A stretch of 64,000 nucleotides of DNA. Source: Parietaria judaica. Taxonomy: Eukaryota; Streptophyta; Magnoliopsida; Rosales; Urticaceae. Location of the stretch: NCBI GenBank assembly GCA_954871525.1, contig OX940862.1, positions 39,362,232 through 39,426,231 on the forward strand. Direction: 5' to 3'. The notes under the pieces are model-generated. The model was not told the DNA's origin, did not search any database, and saw only the letters and a program-made list of their open reading frames with translations. Position numbers and translations under genes: made by a program. The first letter of the stretch is position 1. Every line of letters starts with the position of its first letter. Shown piece after piece: positions 1 through 10,700 of this stretch.

Positions 1-98
1 TTGTGAGTGATTTTGTTGTTTTAAAACTATTAAATGTAATGTTGAATTGTTGTGAGTGATTTGTTGTTTTAAAATTAATAAATGTAATGAAGTATGAT
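1..98 (+). repeat. 3' trailer of an upstream BED gene
   Basis: These bases match the TGTTGTGAGTGATTTTGTTG-type trailer repeats found after every BED gene (compare 1618-1860). They show that another BED gene copy lies just left of the window. Confidence 0.6.
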
Positions 99-530
99 AC
101 TCGCCGCGGCACAATGTTAACAATGCCTTGGCAAGACCTATTGAACCATGATTAATAACCGTAGTCGAACTCACGCCACGGCATATCAAAATCTACGTCT
201 CGGCAATTTTACAATGGCCGCGGCAGAATGGTAGTAACGCCGCGGCGTTTAGTGTCTTACAGAGTCCATGCTCTCTGTATAATTTGAAACAACATATAGG
301 CCTCGGCATGGTATCAGCAAGCTGTAGCTTCGTTGGCCATGCCAAGGCATGGGTAACAGAATGCCGCAGCTTACATCGTCTGTTTACCAAAGTACCATCA
401 CAATATGCAACTCGCCGAGGCCTTTCTTGAAAGTGCCGCGGCGAGTTGCATAATCAAGAGGGCAAATTTGTAAATTAAAATAAAGCCACAGCGTGTTCAT
501 TCAAATGCCGCGGCATGATAAGTAAATTTA
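99..530. repeat. GCCNNGGC palindrome cluster
   Basis: Contains perfect GCCGCGGC (for example 103-110) and variants GCCACGGC, GCCTCGGC, GCCTTGGC and GCCAAGGC, spaced 15-50 bases apart, plus one companion motif CATGCTCTCTGTATAATTT near 269. The cluster is repeated at 1862-2240, 14770-15190 and inverted at 22335-22730. Such dense short repeats are where CACTA-encoded proteins bind in En/Spm. 540-780 is AT-rich with no recognisable feature. Confidence 0.75.
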
Positions 531-784
531 CAATGTAATTATTAGTTATCATATTAATTGTAACACAATTTTAGTAAATTAAATGATCTCATTAATAAAC
601 TATGAAAATGTTGATAATTTTATTATAAAAAAAACAAAATAATGCACTTAATAATCATAACTAAATAATCGTTCAAACGAAAAACACAACACTGTACTAT
701 TAATTATATAATTTTTCAAACCAAAAATATAAAAAATTAATATAATTACAGTTTAATTTTTTGGGTTTAAAGTCTAGGGTAAAA

Positions 785-1104
785 TTGTAAAAATTAATTA
801 ACCACGCCTCGGCTTATTTTGTAGAAGCCACGGCTCTATCTCAAACGTCGGATATATACGTTGCAGAAACTGAACACGCCGCGGCATATATAACCCCTGC
901 CGCGGCTTTCTGTCGCTGACACAAAAACGGCTAGTTTTTTTTTTCACCCGAATTATTACCCCACAACGGTAATAAACGGCTATATTTGTTAAGAACGTTT
1001 AAATTCACACAAATCTTCTATTTAAACCTATACTTGTTCACATTTTATTCTATGTTTCATCAAATTAATCCTTAGATTAAAAAATATCATCATTTTTCTT
1101 TGTT
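785..1104 (+). promoter_or_regulatory. Promoter of BED gene 1
   Basis: The 320 bases before the start codon are conserved before BED genes 2, 3, 4 and 5. They carry about five GCCNNGGC palindromes (810-925), two AACGGCTA boxes, and a TATA-like TCTATTTAAAC near 1017. The palindromes are the same as those at the element ends, so the protein that binds the ends may also control this gene; that is inference. Confidence 0.5.
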
Positions 1105-1530
1105 ATGGATGATCCGTCTCGTTTCGGTTCGTCATCGGAATATCATCAGGGATTCTTTTTCGGGTTTACCTCTTCCTCTTCCTCCGATGATGATAGTTTT
1201 TCTATGGATACAAGTTCCAATAATACTATTGTCATATCCTCCGACGACACCGAGGAGTTTGAAATGCCTCCGAATCCAACTCTAAATCGGACCTCTCGTG
1301 CCAGTGGGCGTGGGCGTGGGCGTGGACGTGGTAGGCCACCGTCTTTACTATGGGAAACAGATTTTCAAATGAGGCTCAAATGGAACAATGAGACTCAAAC
1401 TCAAGATAGGTACGCCAAATGCAAATGGTGCCGTCAAGAGATTCTCGCAATCGTTGAACGAGGCACAACTCATTTACACCGACATGCTAATCGTTGTCGT
1501 AGAGATTTAGGTATTGATGACGAATTATGA
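1105..1530 (+). CDS. Small BED zinc-finger protein with SUMO-interacting motif (BED1)
   Basis: A 141-residue, single-exon protein. In order it shows a Ser/Asp-rich N terminus (22-33), a hydrophobic-acidic motif TIVISSDDTEEFE (41-53) that fits the canonical SUMO-interacting motif, an Arg-Gly stretch ending GRGRPP (69-79) like an AT-hook, and a BED-type zinc finger with C106-x2-C109 and H123-x3-H127, followed by C131. BED fingers are DNA-binding modules of plant transposases; here the finger stands alone with no catalytic domain. The start ATG at 1105 is conserved in the other copies. The gene sits between palindrome clusters and is one of at least three tandem copies in C1. A role as end-binding or regulatory protein is inferred. 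The sequence is open and full length, so it may be expressed. Confidence 0.75.
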   Translation: MDDPSRFGSSSEYHQGFFFGFTSSSSSDDDSFSMDTSSNNTIVISSDDTEEFEMPPNPTLNRTSRASGRGRGRGRGRPPSLLWETDFQMRLKWNNETQTQDRYAKCKWCRQEILAIVERGTTHLHRHANRCRRDLGIDDEL

Positions 1531-1540
1531 TTTTAATTGT

Positions 1541-1860
1541 TGTAGTTTTATTAATATAATTTTGAATTGTTGTGAGTTATTTTGTTATTTGAAAAAGTAT
1601 TATATGTAATGTTGGATTGTTGTGAGTGATTTTGTTGTTTTAAAACTATTAAATGTAATGTTGAATTGTTGTGAGTGATTTTGTTGTTTTAAAACTATTA
1701 AATGTAATATTTAATTGCTGTAAGTGATTTTGTTGTTTTAAAATTATTAAATGTATTGTTTAACTGTTGTAAGCGATTATGTTGTTTTAATATTGAATTT
1801 AATGTTGAATTGTTCGAAGTGATTTGTTGTTTTAAAATTAATAAATGTAATGAAGTATGA
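1541..1860 (+). repeat. Tandem repeats in BED1 3' trailer
   Basis: About five copies of a 55-60-bp T-rich unit containing TTGTTGTGAGTGATTTTGTTG and TTTTAAAACTATTAAATG. The same array follows BED2 (3285-3450), BED3 (16245-16555) and BED4 (17617-17780) and is inverted at 20990-21290 behind BED5. Confidence 0.7.
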
Positions 1861-1861
1861 T

Positions 1862-2640
1862 ACTCGCCGCGGCACAATGTTAACAATGCCTTGGCAAGAC
1901 CTATTTAACCATGATTAATAACCGTAGTCGAACTCACGCCACGGCATATCAAAATCTATGCCTCGGCATTTTACAATGGCCGCGGCAGAATGGTAGTAAC
2001 GCCGCGGCGTTTAGTGACTTACAGAGTCCATGCTCTCTGTATAATTTGAAACAACATATAGGCCTCGGCGTGGTATCAGCAAGCCGTGGCTTCGTTGGCC
2101 ATGCCAAGGCATGGGTAATAGAATGCAACTCGCCGAGGCCTTTCTTGAAAGTGCCGCGGCGAGTTGCATAATCAAGAGGGCAAATTTGTAAATTAAAATG
2201 AAGCCACAGCGTGTTCATTCAAATGCCGCGGCATGATAAGTAAATTTACAATGTAATTATTAGTTATCATATTAATTGTAACACAGTTTTAGTAAATTAA
2301 ATTATCTCATTAATAAACTATGAAAATGTTGATAATTTTATTATAAAAAAAAACAAAATAATGCACTTAATAATCAGAACTAAATAATCGTTCAAACAAA
2401 AAACACAACATTGTACTATTAATTATATAATTTTTCAAACCAAAAATATAAAAAATTAATATAATTACAGTTTAATTTTATGGGTTTAAAGTCTAGGGTA
2501 AAATTGTAAAAATTAATTAACCACGCCGCGGCTTATTTTGTAGAAGCCACGGCTTTATCTGAAACGTCGGATATATCCATTGCAGAAACTGAACACACCG
2601 CGGCATATGTAACTCCTATCGCGGCTTTCCTTCGCTGACA
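1862..2640. repeat. GCCNNGGC palindrome cluster and BED2 promoter
   Basis: Copy of the 99-1100 block: palindromes at 1866-2230, the companion motif near 2027, an AT-rich spacer (2250-2510), then promoter palindromes (2520-2630). The distance from BED1 ATG to BED2 ATG is 1731 bases, so gene plus flank was duplicated as one unit. Confidence 0.7.
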
Positions 2641-2835
2641 CAAAAACGGCTAGTTTTTTTTTTCACCAGAAATATTACCCCACAACGGTAATAAACGGCT
2701 ATTTTTTTCAAAAATAATGTTAAAAACGTTTAAATTCACACAAATCTTCTATTTAAACCTATACTTGCTCACATTTTATTCTATTGTTCACCAAATTTAT
2801 CCTTAGATTCAAAAATATCATCACTTTTCTTAGCT

Positions 2836-3275
2836 ATGGATGATCCGTCTCGTTTCGGTTTGTCATCGGAATATCACCAATTCTTTGTCGTGTTTTCTCT
2901 TCCTCTGATGATGATAGTTTTTCCATGGAAACAAGTTCCAATAATACTATTGTCATCTCCTCCGACGACACCGAGGAGTTTGAAATGCCTCCGAATCCAA
3001 CTCTAAATCGGACCTCTCATGCCGGTGGGCCACGACCAACGAGGGGGCGTGGGCGTGGGCGTGGGCGTGGACGTGGTAGGCCACCGTCTTTACTATGGGA
3101 AACAGATTTTCAAATGAGGCTCAAATGGAACAATGAGACTCAAACTCAAGATAGGTACGCGAAATGCAAATGGTGCCGACAAGAGATTCTCGCAATCGTT
3201 GCACGAGGCACAACTCATTTACGTCGACATGCCAATCGTTCTCGTAGAGATTTAGGTATTGATGACGAATTATGA
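2836..3275 (+). pseudogene. BED zinc-finger gene 2, frameshifted near its start
   Basis: The ATG at 2836 is in the same context as in BED1. Compared with BED4, about seven bases are missing in the Ser-rich coding stretch near 2899, which breaks the frame. An internal ATG at 2925 still opens 116 residues that keep the SUMO-interacting motif, a longer Arg-Gly/GRGRPP tract and the full BED finger. It could therefore still make a shortened protein with all recognisable modules. The GGGCGT hexamer run encoding the Arg-Gly tract is longer here than in BED1. Whether the internal start is used cannot be seen. Confidence 0.7.
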
Positions 3276-3654
3276 TTTTAATTGTTGTAGTTTTATTAAT
3301 ATAATATTGAATTGTTGTGAGTTATTTTGTTATTTGAAAAAGTATTAAATGTAATGTTGAATTGTTGTGAGTGATTTTGTTGTTTTAAAAATATTAAATG
3401 TAATATTTAATTGTTGTAAGTGATTTTGTTGTTTTAAAATTATTAAATACTTTCTCGTACGGTATTCACTTTATGCCCTCAAGTTTACATTCCGATATTC
3501 AATTTATGCCCTCATGTTTAAGAAGTACTACATTTCACATCTCGTGAGTAAAAATATAAGTAACTATGGTATAAATAGACAAAAAAATGAATTAATATTT
3601 TTTAAAATTATTTTTGCGAATATAGCTGTTTTTTAAGGTTGGACATCATAAATT

Positions 3655-4620
3655 AAACCGTGGCAAGTATAGACATACCGCGGCAAGTTTTAGTCACACC
3701 GCGGCATAATATGGCTAAAGTTAAGCATGCTCTCTGTATTATTTTTTATCGTAATCAGCCGCGGCAGGTTGTACATAAGCCGAGGCTTTACTTGACAATG
3801 CTTAGGCATTATAATCTTGATGCCGTGGTGTGTTGTTGCTATTTACTATTTTAACCTATGGCTAATGAACACAGCCGCGGCTTTAATAGGTCACGCCAAG
3901 GCGTGTGGAAAGAATGCCGTGGCTAGCGTTAGTCACACCTCGGCCTAATCCGACTAAATTTAAGCATGCTCTCAGTATAATTATTGGTTATTTTCCGCCG
4001 CGGTAGGTTATACATAAGCCGCGGCTTTATCTAACAATGCCGAGGCGTTACAATCTTAATGCCGTGGTGTATTGTTGCTATTTACTATTTTAACCTCTGG
4101 CTTATGAACACAGCCGCGGCTTTAATAGGTCACGCCAAGGAGTGTGGAAAGAATGCCGTGGCTAGCGTTGGTCACACCTCGGCCTAATTCGACTAAAGTT
4201 AAGCATGCTCTCTGTATAATTTTTGGTTATTTTACGCCGCGGTAGGTTATGCATAAGCCGAGGCTTTATGTGACAATGCCGAGGCGTTACAATCATGATG
4301 ACGTGGTATGTTGTTGCAATCAAGGCGTGTGGAAATCATGCCGTGGCTAGCGTAGGTCACACCTCGGCCTAATTCGACTAAAGTTAAGCATGCTCTCTGT
4401 ATAATTTTTGGTTATTTTACGCCGCGGTAGGTTATGCATAAGCCGAGGCTTTATGTGACAATGCCGAGGCGTTACAATCATGATGCCGTGGTATGTTGTT
4501 GCTATTTACTATTTTAACCTCTGGCTTATGAATACAGCCACGGCTTCAATAGGTCACGCCAAGGCGTGTGGAAATCATGCCGTGGCTAGCGTTGGTCACA
4601 CCTCGGCATGACGAATTATA
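3655..4620. repeat. 240-bp tandem repeats rich in GCCNNGGC
   Basis: Four units beginning at GTCACACC, near 3692, 3930, 4170 and 4352 (the third is shortened to about 182), with a fifth start at 4594. Each unit holds seven or eight palindromes (GCCGCGGC, GCCGAGGC, GCCGTGGC, GCCAAGGC) and one CATGCTCTCTGTATAATTT motif. C2 keeps only part of one unit (17985-18150). Confidence 0.8.
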
Positions 4621-4894
4621 CAAATAATTAATTAATAGACTACACAATTAAATTATGAATTATTTAATTTTTTGATTGTTTAACAATCTAAATTAGATCT
4701 TATAAAATCATTTTAAATTTTTTATAAACAATTATTTTATATTTCAACAAAACGAAGTATATAACATTTGAAAATTTATACCTTTTTTCAAACAAAACTA
4801 AATATTAACTAATTGTTCAAAGGAAACATAAAATATTAACTAATTGTTTAAACAAAACAAACATAATAGCTAATTGTTCAAACATAAGAAATAA
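4621..4894. other. AT-rich spacer
   Basis: About 270 bases between the 240-bp repeats and the end of the PF20167 gene. No motif or gene is recognised; it should include the 3' trailer of that gene. Confidence 0.4.
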
Positions 4895-7264
4895 CTAATT
4901 ATTGTCCACGAGGTTGTTGTCATCATTGTTCTCGACTTCTTGGTTATTGTTTTCTTCGAGGCCGTCGTTATTGATTTCTTCCGGGTTATTTGGGTTCTCT
5001 GGGTTCTCGGGGTTCGCCTCATTGTCGCTCCCGCCTGCTGCATTCTCGCCTCCTTCATTCTCGTTAACGTTACCGTTCCCGCCTGCTGCATTCTCGCCTC
5101 CTTCATTCTCGTTACCGTTCCCGCCTCCTTCTTCGTTCTCAACCTCGCCGTTCCCGCCTCCAACGTTCCCGCCTGCTTCAACGAATGCCGGCTGATACTG
5201 ATTTGGATATCCTGCTGGCCATGGCATTGGTGGAATTTGATTTGGCGCCTCAAATCCTGGGTAGATACCGGGCCAAAACGAGCTACAATAGGTATTGAAC
5301 TCAAGAATGCTTCGAATACCGTGAGCCACGAAGGCTCTCATTGGCGGATCATCGTAGTTGAGCTCCGGCATCGGTGGGGCGGCAACAGGCTGTGCTGGTA
5401 TATCGGCGGCCTAAACCATGAATTTCAAGCAAAGTTAGATTATTATTAAAACAATAATAAACAATTAAGCAATATAAGCTGTACATTTACCTCGTTTGCA
5501 GGTTGTTCAGGTATCTCGTTCGCAGGGGCCTCAACAAAGGGTTCCTTTAAACTCCGGATCCAAGCCTGGTCCATCTTCTTTCCATACGGCACCGTCAGGT
5601 CGAGCTCAGAATCCTCGATATAAAAAATGAAATAAAGCAAGATTAGATCAATATTGAAAAAATTGAATTTCACAATTGAAGACAAATAAAGATATATATA
5701 CTTACCCCAGCAATCATTGCACGAGGCACAACTCATTTACGTCGACATGCCAATCGTTCTCGTAGAGATTTAGGTATTGATGACGAATTATGATTTTAAT
5801 TGTTGTAGTTTTATTAATATAATATTGAATTGTTGTGAGTTATTTTGTTATTTGAAAAAGTATTAAATGTAATGTTGAATTGTTGTGAGTGATTTTGTTG
5901 TTTTAAAACTATTAAATGTAATATTTAATTGTTGTAAGTGATTTTGTTGTTTTAAAATTATTAAATACTATCTCGTACGGTATTCACTTTATGCCCTCAA
6001 GTTTACATTCCGATATTCAATTTATGCCCTCAAGTTTAAGAAGACTACATTTCACATCTCGCGAGTAAAAATATAAGTAACTATGGTATAAATAGACAAA
6101 AAAAATGAATTTATATTTTTTAAAAATTATTTTTGCGAATATAGCCGTTTTTTAACGCTGGACATCATAAATTAAACCGTGGCAAGTATAGACATACCGC
6201 GGCAAGTTTTAGTCACACCGCGGCCTAATATGGCTAAAGTTAAGCATGCTCTCTGTATAATTTTTTGTCGTAATCAGCCGCGGCTGGTTGTAATCTTGGC
6301 TTTACTTGACAATGCTGAGGCATTATAATCTTGATCGAACTCAGGTCGAACTCAGAATCCTCGATCTAAAAAATGAAATAAAGCAAGATTAGATCAATAT
6401 TGAAAAAATTGAATTTCACAATTGAAGACAAATAAAGATATATATACTTACCCCAGCTTTCTTGCATAGACCTGTGATAAGGAACGGGAAGCCCAGTGCA
6501 TTCTTCGAGGCGCCGTACACCATGTGGGTCATGTAGAAGAAGATGAATCGACCAACGTCGATATTCAACCCCCTAACCGCCGCGTAGATCAACTTGAGAA
6601 AGTTTAACTGCAGCTCCGTGAAGTGCAGATGCGGGAATAGGTTGGCCCCGAAGAAGTACATCCAAACCTTGGCTCGCCGATTCAACTGATTTTTATTTAG
6701 TCGCATCTCTCCGGCCCTATTGTGCCATTGTGCTCCGGGAGTAGCAATGGTCGCTGCCATGTTGTCGTAAAACTTTTGATACAATTCTTGATCGCCCAAT
6801 TGGTTGTGCTCGTTTTCCTCGTCGGTTAAATTTGGGGTTCCGTAGTATTCATTGATTACTTGAGCATTGATTGCAAATCGGATATGCCGAACAGTCACAA
6901 ATCCATCGACTGACTCGTCGGGAAGAGCGGCACAGAACTCGTGGACCAATGTCCTCCTCGCCTTAAACCTAGGTTGGAGCATGAAATTTTTCCAACCGCG
7001 TTGTTCGATACTCTCATTGAGAGCGTCGCCAAGGTCACCCATGTCCGTAATGGGTATTTTCGCAAATCCACGCTCCGGGCATAATTGTCGCTTGCAAAGA
7101 ACTTGAAATCGTTTCCTTGCCGCTTCTGTTTTGAAACTGGGCGGTACTTGAATTGAAGGTGTTAGTGGTACTTGTTCCTCCTCGTTGACTGTAGGCGGGA
7201 CTCGGCTCGACGATCCGTTTCTAACCACAAGATATCCCCTTGCGCGTTTTGACTTTGGTGCCAT
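4895..7264 (-). CDS. PF20167-type putative plant transposon protein, three coding exons
   Basis: Coding exons can be placed at 7264-6452 (271 residues), 5613-5491 (41 residues) and 5410-4895 (about 171 residues), all joined in frame at GT...AG sites. Exon 1 has a basic N terminus (KSKRARG) and a region with the pattern RGWxNFMLQPRF ... LVHEFCAAL ... VRHIRFAINAQVINEYYGTP, which matches the putative plant transposon domain PF20167. Exon 3 ends in Gly/Asn/Glu repeats. The biochemical role of this domain is not known to me. The gene faces away from end 1 of the element. A leader exon probably lies at about 8200-8005. The first intron holds a duplicated BED-gene fragment (5712-6341). Copy C2 keeps only exon 1, with about five amino-acid differences. 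Confidence 0.65.
5712..6341 (+). repeat. Second copy of 3198-3820 (BED2 3' end and trailer) inside an intron
   Basis: Begins with the last 27 codons of a BED gene (start near 5712, stop near 5790), then the trailer repeats and the first palindromes, nearly identical to 3198-3820. After 6328 it jumps directly to a second copy of the intron sequence also present at 5596-5706. The pattern fits a tandem duplication whose second unit lost about 1.8 kb (equivalent to 3821-5605). C2 at 17520-18170 has only the deleted form. Confidence 0.65.
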
Positions 7265-8200
7265 TGAAATCTATAAAAAAAGAAAAGTTAATGCCATAAC
7301 ATATTAATTCAAGCCAAAAAACTAATTAACCAAAGATATTAGATAATCATATAAACTAACTAACTTAACTAATTAAACTCATTAATCCAAACCAAACTAA
7401 ATAAACTAATTGACCTAAGGATACATCACAAATAACTAATCATATAACCAATCAAACAAAACCAAACATAATCAAAGTACAAAATATAATCATATAACGT
7501 AATTCGATAAATGCAATTTCAATACCTAATTAATTTAACACCCAATTTCAAAACTCAAATTTGAAATTAAATTTCAATACCCAAACCTAATTTAAAAACC
7601 TAATTTAAAAACCCAATTAATTTCAAAACCTAATTTCAATACCCAATTAACTTCAAAACCTAATTTCAAAACTTAATTACAAAACCTAATTACAAAACCT
7701 AATTTCAATACCCAAACCTAATTTAAAAACCTACATTCAAAACCCAATTAATTTCAAAACCTAATTTCAATACCCAATTAACTTCAAAACCTAATTACAA
7801 AACCTAATTTCAATACCAAAAAAAAAAATTTCAATACCTAAACCAATTTAATCAATTCATAAAATCAAATTTCACTTAAAAATAGATACAAGAACTTGAT
7901 ATCAATGACTTAATACAACAATACTCAAATCCTATTTCGAATTAACAACAACAAAAAAACGAAAAAAAAAACAGAAAAACAAAGCTTGAAATCGACACTT
8001 ACTCGTGGAGGTCGACGGCGTAGGGCTTGGACGGCAACGGCGGATGACGGCGGATGACGGCGTGAATCGTGTCGTGGTGAGAAGACGGCGGCGCAAGGCG
8101 AGTGCGAGAAAGAGAGAGCGTGAGGGGTAGGGTTTTGAGTTGTGACGGCACGAAGTGAAAATGAACTCCTCGCGGGTAAGACTGTAAATACAAGTCACGC
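7265..8200 (-). promoter_or_regulatory. 5' leader of the PF20167 gene: leader exon, 0.7-kb intron, A/C-rich minisatellite
   Basis: A likely intron acceptor (TTTTTTTATAG) ends six bases before the ATG at 7264. A donor, GTAAGT, lies just below 8005, after a pyrimidine-rich leader that contains repeated CCGCCGTC units. The intron is built of short degenerate repeats such as CCTAATTTCAAAACC (7510-7830). The same layout occurs in C2 (19078-20000). The leader of the Ulp1 gene (26630-26740) is similarly TC-rich with CCGCCG runs. Confidence 0.5.
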
Positions 8201-9101
8201 CGCGGTGTGTTAAAAAACGTGCCGCGGCGATATAATTAAAAATCGTATTATGTAGTGTGCCACGGCGTATTTGAAAAACACGCCGCGGCAAAAACACGCC
8301 GCGGCGGGAATTGGTGAAACAGGGCGAGGGCGAGGGCGAGAGGCACGGCGAAAGGGAAGGAGTCGCGGAGAGTCAGGCACGGCGCAAATGAGAAAATGGC
8401 TAAATACGATACACGCCTCGGCTTATTGTTTGTAGCGCCACGGCGTATTTTTACAAACGAAATGTCGTGGCGTTATTCAAGACACGCCGCGGCATACAAG
8501 GGGTTTATTGCGGCTTTATGAACAACGGTTTCATTCTGTCGTTGTGTACCATCCATGCCACGGCGTGTAAGAGATCATGCCACGGCTTATCTCTATAAAG
8601 TCATGTGCCGTGGCGTTTTCAAATGCACGCCGCGGCGTAAAGTCCATGGTATGAACAACGGTTTTTAAGGTTTCATCGTGTACCAATAATGCCGCGGCGT
8701 GTAATACATAATGCCGCGACTTATACCGCATGGTATGAACAACGGTTAATAGAGTGTCGTTGTGTACCAACAATGCCGCGGCATTTTATATACGCCGCGG
8801 CTTATAAACATCTCAATGACACATTTTCAACAATGGAAAATATATCCGTGGTGAATTTGAAAGTGTGCCACGGCGTGTTTATGCGTGTCGCGGCGTGACC
8901 TGATTTTCAACCATGGAAAAAAAATGGAAAATATATCCGTGGTGAATTTGAAAGTGTGCCGCGGCGTGTTTATGCTTGTCGCGGCGTGACCCGATTTTCA
9001 ACCATGGAAAAAAAATTTCATGGTAGAAACTTGGATTTCGACCATGGATAAAAAAATCCATGGTTGAAACTCCGTGGTAGGATCAACAATTTGTACTAAT
9101 G
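8195..9101. repeat. Terminal palindrome array, end 1 of C1
   Basis: More than fifteen GCCNNGGC palindromes (8195-8990), alternating with AACAACGGTT and GTATGAACAACGG boxes. In the last 200 bases the motif changes to CCATGG/CCGTGG inside AACCATGG...CCATGGTTGAAA inverted pairs. The block ends in TTGTACTAATG. The same array closes C2 at 20797. Confidence 0.8.
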
Positions 9102-9130
9102 TTCATTTGCCTTCTTCCCGTTTTTCACTC

Positions 9131-9135
9131 ATATA

Positions 9136-9207
<72 letters not shown>
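9131..9207. repeat. (AT)n microsatellite
   Basis: An almost pure AT dinucleotide run just outside the C1 terminus. Confidence 0.95.
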
Positions 9208-9211
<4 letters not shown>

Positions 9212-9544
9212 AAGAGTGAGTGTGTGACATTGAGTGGAAAAGTGTAGTTCTTAATAGTTGTGATAAAAGTTCCAAATTATTTTCTAACTAACAAAAAACA
9301 CGACATCAACATCAATAACCTCCATCTTTAATAAATGCATGAAAAAACCATAACATATTTTATTATGATATTCAAATGTAACAAGAATCACTACATTACG
9401 TTTAACATATTCGTACACACGGGTGTACGTTATTTGTCCAAATATATTCCAAGAATCACTAATTTCATGCAGAAACCCAAGCTTGAAACACGCTTTCTCA
9501 GTGAGGAAGAGGCGGGGACGTGGCACGGCCGGCGAAAGCCTTAC

Positions 9545-10549
9545 CTGCGATCGCTGAAGAATTATTCCGTTCAGGGAAGGCGGTTTGTTGCCGCCCTTTT
9601 CCAGTGATGATAGCATTGCAATCTTCCCGCAACCGGCAAAGGCCATGCCGTTGATCGTCGATGGTATCACCGGGTTCGGTGCTGAGGGCGTGTTACCACC
9701 CTTTTGCTCCGAAGAGAGCAATGCAATATCCCGGCGACCGGAGATGGCCAAGCCATTGATTGTTGAGGGTTCTGTCGGGTTCGAGGCCGCGGGCAGGTTA
9801 CCACCCTTTTGCAGTGATGATAACATATTAATCTCCTTGCTACCGGTGAAGGCCATGCTGTCGATCGTCGACTGTACTACCGGGTTCGGTGCTGAGGGCG
9901 TGTTACTAACCTTTTGCAATAACATTAGCAACGTAACCTCCCCGCGACCAGCGAAGACCATGCCATTCAACGTTGAGGGTTCTCTCGGGCTCGGCGCCAA
10001 GGGCGGGTTACCACCATTTGGCAATGACGATAGCAGTGGAGTCTCCCGTCGACCGGCGAAGGCCATGCCGTTCATCGTCGAGGGCTCTCTCGCGCTCGGC
10101 ACCGAGGATGGGTTACCGCTCTTTGGCAGCAACGATAGCAACGCGATATCCCGTTGAGCAGCCAAAGGCATGCCGTCGATCATTGAGCGTTCTACCGGAC
10201 TCGCCGCTGGGGGCGTGCTAGCACCTCTTGGCAGGGAAAGGGACGATAGTAATGCGATACCCCGGCGACCCGTGAAGGCCATACCGTCGATCATCAAGGG
10301 TACTACCGGGTTCGGTGCCGGGGATGTGTTACCAGCCTTTTGAAGCGATGATAGCAAAGCGATATTCCGTCGAGCGGTGAAGGCCATGCCCTCGTACGGC
10401 CCTTTTGCAGAGACGAAAGTAAGAGAATATTATCACTTACCAACACTTTGATAGCCTGAACGTGGCTCAAATTTCAAACTGTAGATAACCACAAAAACAG
10501 TTGCGAGAAGCAAAAAAAGCTTTGATAATATGATCATATGATGATTCAT
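9545..10549 (-). CDS. Predicted secreted tandem-repeat peptide precursor
   Basis: I do not recognise the family. A start ATG at 10549 opens a 36-residue exon (10549-10441) that looks like a signal peptide: a short polar start, then the hydrophobic core ILSKLFLLLATVFVVIY. A GTAAGT donor follows. The next exon (10401-9545) joins in frame and encodes eight repeats of about 35 residues with the pattern GMAFxGRRxIALLSSLxKGG, followed by Pro/Ser/Asn-rich linkers, and ends at a CAG|GTAAGG donor. The inferred first intron is only 39 bases, which is short for a plant, so this junction is uncertain; any last exon was not found. Repeats differ from each other at many positions but conserve the core, as in multi-peptide precursors. 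The x-L-P-K-G-x-P-P-S-A-P-S flavour is faintly like IDA-type peptides, not enough to classify it. Confidence 0.5.
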
Positions 10550-10700
10550 TGTGGTCTAGGGTATGCCAAAGAATTAGCCGAGTAATGTAATGAACAAAGA
10601 GAATTTTGTATTTTTTGATAATAGTGAAAAGATAAAAATGGTGTAAATTGGTGAATTATAGAGTAAAGATAGAAGGGTATTTATAATTATACTATATAGT
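10550..10700 (-). promoter_or_regulatory. Promoter of the repeat-peptide gene
   Basis: Reading toward the gene, a TATA-like box TTATAAATACCC (about 10690-10677) lies some 130 bases before the ATG. From 10700 to about 11180 there is AT-rich DNA with nothing recognisable. Confidence 0.4.

Larger units (their letters stand above)
1..9101 (-). mobile_element. CACTA element copy C1 (partial, end 1 present)
   Basis: This is the end-1 half of a large CACTA transposon. It ends at 9101 in TTGTACTAATG, a decayed version of the TTGTACTAGTG terminus of copy C2; read inward, CACTA-type elements begin CACTA. From the terminus inward come the palindrome array, the PF20167 gene, and two BED zinc-finger genes. 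At the left edge is the 3' trailer of a third BED gene, so the element continues beyond the window, where its transposase genes should lie. No flanking 3-bp target duplication can be tested because the other end is missing. Confidence 0.8.

Noticed and set aside
99..4620. Regularly spaced palindromes considered as a CRISPR array or as plant GCC-boxes
   Set aside because: Spacing and spacers are irregular and the genome is a plant's; the GCC-box is GCCGCC, not GCCGCGGC.
4902..5449. Long open frames on the plus strand opposite the PF20167 gene C terminus
   Set aside because: They are antisense to Gly/Asn/Glu repeats on the spliced minus-strand gene; low complexity keeps several frames open.
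8005..8193. 64-residue frame upstream of the PF20167 gene as a protein
   Set aside because: It lies in a pyrimidine-rich leader exon and stops right at a splice donor; no family resemblance.
9335..10221. Plus-strand frames of 82-190 residues over the peptide gene
   Set aside because: They are shadows of the minus-strand repeats, which have the signal peptide, splice sites and promoter.
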